64,000 bases of DNA from Tetrahymena thermophila SB210 (taxonomy: Eukaryota; Ciliophora; Oligohymenophorea; Hymenostomatida; Tetrahymenidae), in the NCBI RefSeq assembly GCF_000189635.1, contig NW_002476454.1, positions 248,001 to 312,000 of the forward strand, given 5' to 3'. Both the position numbers and the translations under genes were made by a program. Under the pieces are notes generated by a model. It was not told the origin of the DNA. It did not search any database and saw only the letters and a program-made list of their open reading frames with translations. Below, piece after piece: positions 10,810 through 23,700 of the stretch (positions within the stretch are counted from its first letter, which is position 1; each line of letters starts with the position of its first letter).

Positions 10810-13800
10810 TCAATCGTCTTCTGAGTCGCTTGTATTATCAAAGTATTTCTTTTATTTTGAAAAATCTTATTTCATTATGTTAGAGATTCTGTTTATTTCA
10901 GCTGAGTCTTTCATGTACTTTGGTAAGATCTTGTTTTCAAGTTTTTTTAAACTGTTTTGAGAATCACTCTTTTTGATAGGAGGTCTTCCAACAGAGTTAT
11001 ATTGACTTTATTATTTATCTTATTAATATTCTGCTGGCTTAAATGTTTCGTAATTTTCAAGAGTAAAATAATTTTTCAATTCATTTCTTGTTTATTTTAG
11101 ATTTTCAATTTAGTAATTATTTAATTTATCATTTGAGTATGAGTTATTCTTACTTAAGCTTTTATCAGCACTATTTTCTTCAGAATATTAACTTTGTTTA
11201 AATTGCTTTTAAAATTTTTATTTGTCGAATAGAATATTTTTATCCTTTTCTAATTCAAATGTCTGCTAAATGTTTAATCCTCCTTCTTTTTATTTATTTT
11301 AATCGCTTTTAGAGCCTTGATTTCCTAGATAATTCATATATTTTGAGTAATATGGATATTTTTCTTCTTATTCTTGCATTAGATTGCTGTTTCTTTTTAA
11401 TTACTCTTATAATTTATATTGAGAATTATCACTTTAAAAGTTATTCCTTAAATAACTGTGTTCATATTAATGAGAAGTATCTATATTATTTGTTTACTTA
11501 TGTTATTAATTACTGCTCAATTTTGCTTTCAAATCATCTTCACTTGATTTTTATAGGATATAATCATTATATTAAGACTATTAGTTCTCTGAATGCTCAT
11601 TCATTTATTAAAGAGTTTTTCTAAGATCTTCTAGCTCATCTTCACTATTGTAAACATCTCTTCTCATACTGTCCTTAATTTAAGTTGGCTTTTCTTTTAT
11701 AAATTAGGGATTCTATATGGCATTCTATTAGTCTTTATCTTATTATCTATAAATATTCTCATAATACTTGTCTTAATCTTTTTCACTTTCTAATAGCTTT
11801 GTCAAATCATCTATCTCATTCTTTGATATAAAATATTATTATAATAATGCATTTTAAAATCTTTAGTTTACCATTGCTTTTTCAAGCATAATGTCTGAGC
11901 AATCATTCTATTCAGCTTGGAGTTTTTTATTTTCACTACTTGAAAACTTTATTTCATCTTAAAGAGGCTTTTACAAAAACCCTTAACTAAATTGTATATT
12001 CTTTGGAATAGTTTAAAAATTTTCTTTAGTTTCTATTTCCTAATAGATTTTTTCATCTTATTGATCTTCTTCTTAATTCTACTCTCTTAGCTCCATTAAG
12101 GTCTGTTTAAAATTGTTAAATGCTTCATCTAATTATTTAAAAAATATGATTAGTTAATCTATGAAAAAAAAAATTTGATTACCATTATATATTAGGTCAT
12201 CTTCATGATTGGTTTCTTACATAAAATTAGATTAGGTATTCTTATAAAATTTATTTAAATCTTTTTCTTCTTCTCCATAAGAATATATCTATTAATTTTA
12301 AGTGTAAGCATCTTAGTACTCTATTTTAGCCTATTAGAATTAATTTAAGCAATTTAATTACACATTAACAAATAAATATGCTTCATTTTAAATTCTAGCT
12401 GAATAATGAGCTGATTCTATCTTAATTTTAAAAGTTTCTTCTTTATTTAAATCTTTGATTTTTGTAAAGAACATTTTTGAAAGATCTAAAATTGCAGAAC
12501 CTAACTCTGTACTTTTGTACATATTATCCCTAAAATCTTGATTATAACCTCTGTGGTACAACATGAATTTTATTTAATGATAGTTTTTGAATTAATTAGG
12601 ATGCAATTCTATTTCGTAGCAGTGATCAAATTACGGATTTGAATCTCTTAAAATACAATTTGTAGATATATCTAATTAAATACACTTAATATATGTATTG
12701 GGAATCACTCCATTAAAAAGAACACCTACATTAGTTGCTTTTTAGATGGTTAACTTTAGCTAGTACTTTAAAATTGATTAATCTAAACTATCTTATATTT
12801 AATTCAAAATATTGAATTTTTTAAAGAAATAAATATAATCTAATTTTTATAAATTATTTCCTATGATTTCATTAAGTATTTTTGTGTAATTTCTATCTAG
12901 CTTATTAATTATTACTTCAGCTTACTCTTTTAATTAATTACTATATTTTCTTAAAACTTTTTTCAGGTCTTCCATTTCAATAATACCATTTTCATTCTTG
13001 TCATAAATAAAGACATCTTCTAATAATTATTGGCACTCGTTTTGAGATAAAAGACATTTTGATTCTTTGTATAAAAAAATTGTTTAATAAAAATGAATTA
13101 ATAAATGTATATTTAATTTACTTTGATTATCTGAAAGGTTAAGCAAAGCGTAGAGAGTGTTTTTGTCAAATAATAAATAACTAAGTATAGAATCAAAGTC
13201 TTAGCGGGTGTATCTAATAGATAATCTCAATTAATCCAGAATATCGGAAGAATTATTGGAATCGATACTCAAATTTTATTTAGAATTTATCATAGATTAT
13301 AAAAATTGCTAACATTATTCATAATCTCCTTTAGTTTCGTATTTCACTAAAAGCAATCTTAAATTTACTCTAATACTCATAATTTATTATTCAATCGATC
13401 TTCCATTATCTAAAATGACTTAATTATCCCTATCTCTTTTAAGTAAAGTAAAGCAGAGCGAATTTGTACATTTCATTGAGTTATTTTCAAGCAAATTTTA
13501 AAAGAACTCTTTTCTTAAAATTTCAAAATCAATAGAAATATGTCCCAAAACTATTTCTTCTCCTTAAGATTTATTCATATCTCTTACTACTAATTCTATA
13601 TTTAATGGATTTATAGTGTCTAATTCTTCAGATTCAAGTAAAAATTAAATGTATGAATCTTTACTAAGTTCTTGTATCCTATTCTCAATAAAATTCATTT
13701 TAAATGAGCCTTTTCCATCTATAATTTTTCCATTAATTTTTGTTCTAAAATAACACATTTAATCAGTAACTAATAAATTTTCAAACATAATTAAGCTGAG

Positions 13801-16800
13801 CAGTTCATCAAAAAGTACAAAAACCTAATGATAATTATTTTTAGCAGACTCTTTAATATTATTTTAATTAAGAGATGAAGTATTTTTAATCTATTTTTGG
13901 AATTAAGTCAATGATTAGTTAGATTAAAACAGCTTTTTTTCTTTGAGGTAAGAAATTTCTACAGAACATACTCCAATTATTTCTTTTTAAGTAGATATTG
14001 GTAATTTATTAATAACTTCGCTTTCATTTTTTAAACTTTATTATTTATCTAATACTATTTCTTTTCTTTTTAAAACTAAACTTTCTTCATTGATTTCTTA
14101 ATTTATTAGCAAATATTGCAAATTTAATAATTACTCTGCTAAAATGATGAAATTGCTTCTTTTTATTAAATCATCTAAGGGGAATATTCTCAACTAAATC
14201 AAACATGTATTTTCTTGTAAATAGTTGATTATTTCTTAATTTAAATTAATTTAATAGCTCTCTTGAATGGTAAGTATTTCTTCAGTTTAATTATATATAG
14301 CTTGACTGTTCAAACTTTTAAAGATAGAGCTAAGGTATGGATTTTCATGGAAAAAATCACAAAATAACATAATTTTATAGTTTTTGCAATCAATTTCATT
14401 TTATTTCAATGAGCATACTGCATTGATTGATATGTTAAAGAATCCACTTTTAGGTAGTAATTTTTTTACTTTAGTTTCCTTTTCTAGTAAACATTCTTCA
14501 ACCCTTTAATTATTTTTATTTGCTGCTAAATTACTTTTTTCCAAATTTTCTATTTCAACTACCTACTCCTTGCTAAAATACTGTATCGTTAACTGAATTT
14601 TTCCTATATATTATTAAGTAATATTATCTACTAAGTTTATACTTTAATCTATAATAAAAGGTTAGCTCCCTTCCTTTAAATCATTCTATTTTTCATTTTT
14701 TTGTAATTGTGAAGATTGTATGATATCTAAAAGAACAAAAGAAGAAAGATTTGCTGTAAACTTTAACTTATTTTGTTGATTACTTCCTCCCCTCATACCA
14801 AAATTATTTTACAAAGTGTTTAATTTTTAATTAGAAATTTCTAAATCCATTTTTATACCAATATTTTCTTAAATAAGAATATTATCTAAATCTTCTTCAT
14901 TGTTGAGTTTGTATATTTTTTCTCCTTAATAATTAATATCGTATCTTGATTACCCATAAAAGTAATCAAATGAGCCTATTTAAACTTTTTCTGAATCTCC
15001 AAATTAATATAAAAGAACAGCGTTTTCCATATCATACTCTTTTCCTAAATTTGTGATCAAAATTTTGTGAATATTCACAATGAATTTATGAACTACCTTG
15101 AATTTCTTTTTTTGGAGAATTTAAGAATTTGAATTCGAAGCATTTAATTCTTTGTTCATATTATTTATTGATTATTAGATATTTTAATTTCCATTTTCTT
15201 CTTTGGTTTTCTTTGATCCTAATGAGCTGAGCTTTTCTTACTTTTCAAATAGATTATTTGTATATTTTTATTGCTCCTTTTAATTAGAGTTAATCGAATT
15301 ATAATTATCATAAATAGGAATATTTTCTGTCTCATCTTCATCTTCAAATTCTCCTTTTTTGTAATTAGATTTGTTTTATTAGTTTGATTTACTTGTGGGT
15401 AGATCTAACTTTATTTCTTCGTTGTTGAGCAAATTTGTGATTAAATCTAACTCTTGTTACTCTTGAATTTTCTAAACAGATGATTTTTTTATTTGAGATG
15501 CTTGAATCTAAGAGTAATTTGAGCTCAGGTCATTTTAATATTAATTATTTATTTCAATAGTTTATTTTTTTTTACTTGATGAGTATTCATACAATGCTCC
15601 TTTCTTTTCATTTAGGTTATTAATTTATTTTGAGCTAGAATTACTTTATTAATCTGATTAAGCTTAAAATTTCAAAGCATTTAGGAAAATTTTTAGCTAT
15701 TCTCCATTTATAGCTAATTCCTCTTTTTAATATATTTCTTTCTTTCCTTTTATTATGCAAATAAGAAGTAAAACTTCCCAAAAGCTCTAATCTTAATCAA
15801 AAAAATTAATAAGTTCATCATATTGTATTTTTTCTTTTTAGAAAAATAATTATTATTTTTCTAATTTTTTTGCATCTTCTTTATTAGTGGTTAATAAGCT
15901 ATGAGAAAATTCTTGCTAAACAATTTCAAAAAACCACAGTGGATTAAGAATCAATTTTTTGATTTCCCCATATACATCGATACTTTAAAGATAGTCATTT
16001 AGAGTACTAACAAATAGTAGCCCATCATTTTTAACATCTAACAAAGAGCAAATTGATTCAACTAGCTCATAAACATTATCACCAGCTAAGTTTAGTTTTT
16101 TCATAATACTAACAAACTTTTCTTTTCTCATTAAGCCAAATTCACTTTAGCGTATCAACTCTTTATCAATATCGCTAGGCTTTTTATTATAAGTAAATAA
16201 TTTTTCAGATAAAAAAAGCAAAAAATAATTACTTTTATATTGCTTGCTTCAATGACTTCCAAGAGTTTCTGTAAAATAAGCTAATATTTTTGCTTAATTT
16301 AATTTTCATATCTTTAAAAGGAATTAAAAGATTTTGAAAAAAATTCAAATTTAAAACTGCCTTGTTATTTATAGTCTAATATCTTAATCAGTGGGACAAT
16401 ATCTGCTAGCTTTATACCTAAATCTAAACTTTACAAAAATTCAATAAATTCTTTATTTTAAATTTCATCTTTGGCTTGAAAACTTAAAATAAATTTTTTT
16501 AAATTTTGTTGAATTTTATTCATATTTTAATTTAAAATTTGCAATATATCTATAAATTTTTCTATTAAATTTGTATTTTAACAAGCTTCCATTTCATATT
16601 CTTCTTCGAATTTCCTTCAAATTTAAATAAAAAAATTAATTTTAAGTCAAATATTTATAAAATTAGTTTACTTTTATCTATTGCTTTACAAAATATGTGA
16701 TTCAGGTTTAATAGTTAAAGAGTGCTATCTAATATCTTCGTCATCATATTCCATATCTATTTACTATCTAACTCTTCTGTCTTCACTCTTATTATAATAT

Positions 16801-19800
16801 CCAAAAAAATTATTTTATATAATATAAGCATTCACTAATATGTTTTTGCTTACTTTAAATTACAAAGATTCAGTTTGATTAAGTTATTGAGATTAATTTT
16901 TTTGTGCACTAGAAAATTATTTATTTTTATCATAAATGCTGCTCACATTTATAGTTTAAGTTATTCCTTAATGCATTAAATTTTATTATCTATTATGGTG
17001 CTACTAAAGATTTTATTATTCTACATTAAAATTCATATTTTTGTTAGCAATTAAAGGAGGTTTAAGAGAGTTATTTGTATAAAAACTAGAATTTTGTTAA
17101 GACCTTTAGTGAATACTGTGCTAGTAATCAATATGAGATTATTAAAGGTTAGTATCGAATTTCGATAGTTATATAGGTGAACCAAATGCAATCGTTACAA
17201 ATAATAGACCTTTATCTTTATTATCTGCAATATCACTTATGGTTACATTTTCATTACACACAATTAATAATTATGATTGTTGAGGCTAAATGAAATTAGG
17301 ATTCACTCCTGTAAAATCAGGTAAAAGTATTGTTTTAGGAATGCTAGACATGTTTATCTTTATTATTCCTACAATTTAATCGTCTCCTTTATCTGATTTA
17401 TTCCATATTTCAATAATAAATGGAATTTTAAGCTTTTCAAATATTTAAATAAATTAATTTATATTTCTTGCATTTTATTTATTCAATTTACCATTTTTTA
17501 AATATTTTCTAATGAGCATGGGATTGTAAGTCTGTGATGTAAATCAGGTTCTGAATTTTCCCACTGGATTTCAGAAGAAACCTATTCAATAGTTCCATAT
17601 ATTTTGTAACGAGAAAAAAAATTAAATGCAGAATAAGATTATAAGTTAAGGATTTTCAGTTTTCCAAGTCGAAGCAAAATTTAAAAATTATTGAATATTG
17701 TTGATGCAATATGCTAAGAGTAGCTTAGTCCTTAATCAACTTGACTGCTTGCAATAGATGCTCCTGTCTTATTAAAATTAAAGGAATGCTATTGTTGGCT
17801 AATAGCTCCTTATTTATTGTATTTTCTCTTCAGAATCAATTGAATGCTAATCTTTACCTGACCTAATAAATTTAAGTTTTCTTTTTTATTTATTTCCAAA
17901 TCTTGTTTAGGTATTTTAATTAATTTAGCTGCTTCTTCTTGACAATCTTATTTATGTTAGTTAACTGGGATTGAAGTCCACATATTAATGTAGAAATTGC
18001 CACTTAAAGACTTTTATTCCAGAAGTTTGCTAATTTTAAATTCTCCTGAAGCTATTTACATCATAATTCTCTATATTTCATCAGAAAATTTGCTTAAATT
18101 AAGTTTTTTTTTTTAAATTGAATAAATATTTACTTTTTGATCTTGAACTTCTTTTTATGGTAGTATAAATGAATTTAGTGTAAATTAAATAGATGAATTG
18201 TTGATTTTTTCATAATTTTCATCATTGATTTCTATAGATAAAGTAAATTTTTACCTAAAAATAAATTCTTCACCATTTACTTCTTTACAGAAAGTCCTAT
18301 TTGCATACATGATATTAATATGTTTAATTTGGTAAAACTTAAAGTAAAAATTACTTTAAAGAGTCTTCAATTTAAATACTTTCTGATAATTAAGAAGGAT
18401 GTTTCAAGATAGATGGTATTTAACAACCAATAAATATATTTCTTTATTTAAATTTCGTGAGTAAATGTTCATGTAAGCAGTTAAATTCTAAGATATTTAA
18501 TTCAAGACTTTCACTTTATTTTATTTCCTCTATATTCTCATTCTTTTTTAGTAATTAAGTTTCCTTTTCTGCATGCTAAGCCTAATCATAAGGGACTTGA
18601 GGCTCATCATTAAAAGCTTTGTTTATTTCGTTAACTTTTGGTAAATTGTATTCAACTAATTAATCAGATTTTATTTATTATCTTTTAACATTGCTTTCAT
18701 CCTATCTTTTTTTAAAACTTAATTTCCCTAACAATAATCCTGAGTTTGAAGAATTATTTGCACTATTTTACTCTCTAATTATTTATTTTTATCTTTCTAT
18801 TTCATCTTTCAAAAAATCTGATTGGGAACTATTGTTAGATATATCATTTGAATTATCAAATTATGCAGTTTATATTTTCTAGGAGGCAAGTGATACAACT
18901 TTATCCATACTAAAATTGTTTTCATTATGATTTGATTTTAACTAAGGATCATTTTTCTTTATTATATTATTACTTTCATTTGAATTTTATGCTTACTGTT
19001 TCAAATCTTTTTTCATTTAAAAAATATTTTCTCCTAATTCTAAAATTTTATCAAGCTTTTAGTTAATATTTTCCTGATCAACAAAGAAGTTTTAATTTTA
19101 GAATGTTGTTTATTGTATTTGTTCCATCTTTTAAATAAAAGGTCTTTGATTAGGGTTATTAGCTGCTCTTTATTACTATTCCTATTGGTTTTGGGGAAAC
19201 AATCTGTAATCTTCTCTCTGATTGCTAACATTGTTTTAATTGCTGTACTACATATTTTCATTCAGTCTTTCTTTGTTATGATTTTAATCAAATTATCTGA
19301 TCTACATTTCTTAATTATTTTTTTATTAGGAAGGAAATGCTTGAACATCTTCTTCATCATCATCATTATAAATTTCTTCCATCAATTCTAATCCTAAATT
19401 AACCTTTTTTGGTATATTTTCAAGAAACTTGTTTGCTTGATACTCTAATTGCTATTTTTTTTCAATAAGTGATAGAGGTACTCTTTGATCAAATTAATTG
19501 TTAATATTTAAAAACTCATTTTGCGAACTATTATATAAATTTCTATCCATACTTGGTTAATTTTCTTGATAATGACTAAAATCTTCATTTTATTGTTAAA
19601 TATTTTAAAACTATAGGTTTTTTTAATCTATTTCAACAGTATTGTTTCCAGAAAACTGATGAATGAACTAAGATTTGTTAGGATCAAAACTTGAATCTAT
19701 AATAACTTTTATTTCGCCTATTTTTTCCTAATCTTTTTTAAATGATAAGATAGGATATACATTTTCTATTTCGTCAAAAGGACAATGATCACTAAATCCT

Positions 19801-20351
19801 AATCTATTTATTATAATTTATTTTTGCATGCTTTTAAAATTTAGTTAAATTTGAAAATTTTTTAATCTCATTTTAATTACGATGGCTTTAAATAAGGAAG
19901 AAAGTTAATCTTAAAGTATCCTATTTTCTTATTAACATTGTCTGTAATCATCATTTTTAGTTGCTTTGATTTACTCATATCTTCAAGATACTTATAAAAT
20001 TGCTCCATTTAACAGCAAATTTTATAGGTTCTAGAACAAGGATACATATCACATAAACTAATACTGCTATTTCTTGCTCTAAATATTTTTCCTGGCTTTG
20101 AATCACCCCAAAATTCAGCTCTTATTCTTACTTAATCTTATGGATACTATCCACTATTTAGGTAAAGTATGTCATCTATTGTGATAGTAAGATATCCATA
20201 TACAGTAGTTGATATTTTTTCCATTCCTGGAGGAAGAATGGCTTCTTCATCGCCTATATTTCAAATATTTTGCTGAGTATTATTGTACACCTTTTACTAT
20301 ATAAAATAAGAAGAAAACTTTACCTAGACCTGTAAATTCTTCTCTGTTCAT
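10810..20351 (-). CDS. C2CD3-like giant protein with C2 domains and EF-hands
   Basis: Exons 20324-20351, 19881-20253, 18355-19830, 17492-18296, 16672-17432, 16233-16614, 13122-16179 and 10810-13064 give 3045 aa with exact phase closure. Residues about 10-135 (LPPGMEKI, GYLTITIDDILYL, VRIRAEFWGD, IFRARN) match the N-terminal domain of C2CD3, a distal-centriole protein required for centriole elongation and appendage assembly. More C2-like beta-rich blocks follow, for example SGFFNISINAVCSLKQN. EF-hand-like loops occur mid-protein (LLDVKNDGLLFVS) and at 2315-2326 (DKNENGIIEMED). Gln/Asn-rich linkers separate the domains. An in-frame TGA at 16647-16649 would split the gene, but it lies in a typical 57-nt intron (16615-16671) whose splicing restores phase. 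Likely role: basal-body or ciliary scaffold. Two adjacent genes remain the alternative. Confidence 0.78.
16615..16671 (-). other. Intron hiding an in-frame TGA in the C2CD3-like gene
   Basis: GTAAAC...TTGAAG, 57 nt. Reading through gives a stop at 16647-16649; splicing joins SNRQK to KFEEEYEMEA with matching phase (two leftover bases plus one). Length, ends and AT content match the other introns of this gene (50-59 nt). Confidence 0.7.
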
Positions 20352-20782
20352 TAATTATTCGAAATAAATTTGATATTTAAGATATTTTTTAGGCAATTAA
20401 TTCAATTAATCGAAAATTTATTTCTTATTTTTTAAAATTTACAAATTCAAAAGGGTTTGTTTGGATCATCCAAATAATATAGAAGTGTTTTTCTGCAAAA
20501 TCTTTAATTAATTATTATAATAATCTTTCAAAAATTTGAATTTTTATTTTACAATTTATTAATTTATAATTTATTCATAAAATTAGCTGAATTTAATGTA
20601 ATATTTATGATATTATTAATTTGAATATTATATCATACAAGTTAACTTTAATTAAAAATCTTTGTTTATTAAAGAATAAATAATTATTTTAATTATAATT
20701 GATAACTTTTTATACAAAATTTTAACAAAACAAAAATATCTAAATATGTCAATAAGATAATTAATATAGATATATATATTAA
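20352..20782. other. Intergenic, tandem minus-strand genes
   Basis: About 430 nt between the channel stop and the start of the C2CD3-like gene. It must hold the 3' end of one and the promoter of the other. No coding frame or distinctive motif is seen. Confidence 0.55.
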
Positions 20783-23700
20783 TCACTTACTTACCTAAGA
20801 ATGAGCTTAAGAATTAACTGAGTATGATTATTTTAGGAATGAAGTTCCATACATGCTTTTATTTATAAGATTGATATTTAATTTTGATTTTCTATTATTT
20901 TTCCTATTTAATGGCCTTTTTTTGGAGCTTTGAGCTTTTTTTCTCAAAAGGAGTACTCTGTAAAAGGGATTGAGTTTACGACGGATACTTATCATTTCTA
21001 AGACATTTGAAATGTTATTTTTTGGGAAATACTCTTAGTATTACTTTCCTTTTTCAAAACAGGAAGCAAACTCATCATCATATTTCTTAAGGAAAATTTA
21101 TTCAAACTTTCTTAATTCCAATTCATCTATAAAATTTACAAACTAAACTTCTTCTTAATTATCTTCATCTGAATTATACTTGATCTAATGCTAGCTTAAC
21201 TGAGAATTGGATATTCTTTTATTCATTTAGAATTGATAATATGTGCTATCTAAATTATTCAAAGAGGGAATATCAAAAATATAGCCTTAAGAATGGTTTT
21301 CTTAATCTTAATTTTATGTTATTTTATTATTTCCAGTTGGTTTTTTAGTAAATTTTTTGTTGTCTAAAATCTCTAAAAGTTCATTCGAACGAGATCTGAG
21401 CTTGCTATTTAATTTTCTTGCCATAGTTTTTTTCAATCTGCTTCCTTTTGCCATATTTTATTCTATTTCTAGAATTTCTCTTAATTATTCTTATTCTTGT
21501 TAATTGACACTTAAAGTAACATTTATTGGAGTATCCTATGGACCATTTTTTTTAACAAGAATTGATACTTTTCGACGTACATCTTAAACAGCTTTAGCTT
21601 AAGTTATTACATTCTAAAATAATTTTTAATTATTAGTAATGTTATGTTAGGTTAAGCTTTGTTAATCTGCAATATTGCTATTATTATCATTTTTTGTATC
21701 CTCAAAAAGTTATGTTAAACTTTTATCTTTGATTGATGATTTTGATTGTTTTTTAATTTATTAAATACTAAGCTTTTTGAAAATATTTTCTTGAGATGTT
21801 TTTTATTTTTGTGATGAAACTTAAGTTGTTATTCTCTCACTAATTGGTGGTTGAACAATTATACTAGGAGTTATCTAATTTGGTAAATTTTCAGTGTCAA
21901 AATTTGACAATATTTATTGTGATATTTAATTTATTGATTTTTTTTTAGATATAATGTCCTTTGATGAATGACTTGGATGATTAATTTACTATGGATCTAA
22001 CGTGTCTGGTTTTATTTAACTTTTCCTCTCCTAACTCATACTAAATATTTTAGTACTAAGCTTTTTAGATGATTATGAGTTAATGCTATTATTTTAAGAA
22101 TTTATTTGATTTTATAAATAAGTTTCATCTATTTACTAAAAACTACCATTTACAATCAATTATTAAGCAATAGTTAAACTATTTAAATATTTTTACTAAA
22201 CACTTTCTTATTGATTTAATAATTTTTGGTCATCTTAAGAAGATTTTCCGATTAACATTAGAGCTTTTTAAATTTAATTAGGATTATAATTGTCACTTTA
22301 TCTGTTTATTGTGTGTTAAGAGTTTTTACTTTTACTACTTTTTTTACTTTTAATTTCATTTTTTGAACTTTTCTTGGATTATTTCTTTTTATTAAAGTTT
22401 TTAGCTTCGTTATTTTATATATCAGCTTATTCTTCTGAGCTAAATTCATCGCTGCTTGTATCTTGAGATAAAGTTAAAGAGCTCTTATTTCTCAATCTTT
22501 ATTCACTTCCATTAATATTTTATTTATTTTCAATCTTTTAAAACTCCAGTTAAGGAGAATTTTAATTTGAACTTTGAAAACTTTAAAATTCATTTTTTTT
22601 TGGTTAACTGAATTTTTTACTATCAAAAAAAGAAGGCATCAACCCCCTTTTTTTAATTTAAAATAATGACTCTTGCTCATTCACTATTTATTTATCTACA
22701 CCAATTAAGTCATTTTTCTCATCTTATACAACATTAGTCTATTTTTCTTTTTCCAATTATATTAATTTATTAAACTCTTATTCTTACTACTTCATAGATT
22801 TGCGAACTTAAGGAATTTCATTTTTATTATTTTCTGTTTCATCAGTTTATTTGTAAAATTTCTCATTTATAACTTTCAAAAAATTATTATCTGCTTTCAT
22901 TTAATTGTTAGGCAACTCATCTTATTTCATCTAATCGTGACGATCTTATTGGATATTTTCTATTCTGCTTAATTTTTTAACTTAATCTTTTTTAGAAAAT
23001 GAGGATCGAGGAATCTTTTAATAACCAATAATAGTTTTTTTCTTTTCTCTTATCCCTAATTCTTCTTAATTTTAGCTTGCATCTAGTCTAACTTAAGATT
23101 TTTTTCTAACATTTTATTCCATAACTTAGTTCCAACTTTTTCTTTTATCACCATAAGGACTACGATTTAATTAATTATTTTAATTTAGTATAGCATCATC
23201 TTCATCTCCATCATAGATATCTTTTAAATAAAAATAGTTCAAATAAATAAATATAAAAAATTAATTACCTAAAAATTAAAGTTTTTCATTTTCATAAAAT
23301 ATTTTTGCTTGCTACTAAACCAAAGCAGTTTTTTGAAATGTTCCTATATATTTAGCTCGGTTTCTTTTAAATTTATTATCTCTAACTTAGCATACATAAA
23401 AATTATACTTAGACAATGTCTTATATTTATTGATGCAAATATTAATTTAAGGACATTCAACTATTAAGTGAGTATATTTTCCACAACTACCACATTAATG
23501 ATCAAATCCTTAAGTGTCTTTATAAATAGATAATAGGTCTTTCATTTTATTAAATCTTTCAAATTCTACATTATTGCCTTTTATAGTATCTAAGAATTCT
23601 TATTTATTTAAGTAGGCTAATTAACAGACGGTTGATGCTCTTAATGAAAATTATCTTTGCTAACCAGTAAAAAACTCAATTTCTCCAAACATCATTCCTT

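Noticed and set aside
11343..11624. 93-aa plus-strand standard-code frame
   Set aside because: Antisense shadow of the C2CD3-like gene, which is continuous on the minus strand here.
16647..16649. TGA read as the end of a separate 1155-aa gene, with a second gene starting at 16592
   Set aside because: The stop lies within a consensus 57-nt intron whose removal joins both parts in exact phase. The start at 16592 is also open upstream to the splice site.
19113..19391. 92-aa hydrophobic plus-strand frame
   Set aside because: Antisense of a Gln/Asn-rich exon of the C2CD3-like gene; complementing such codons gives Leu/Ile/Phe-rich frames.
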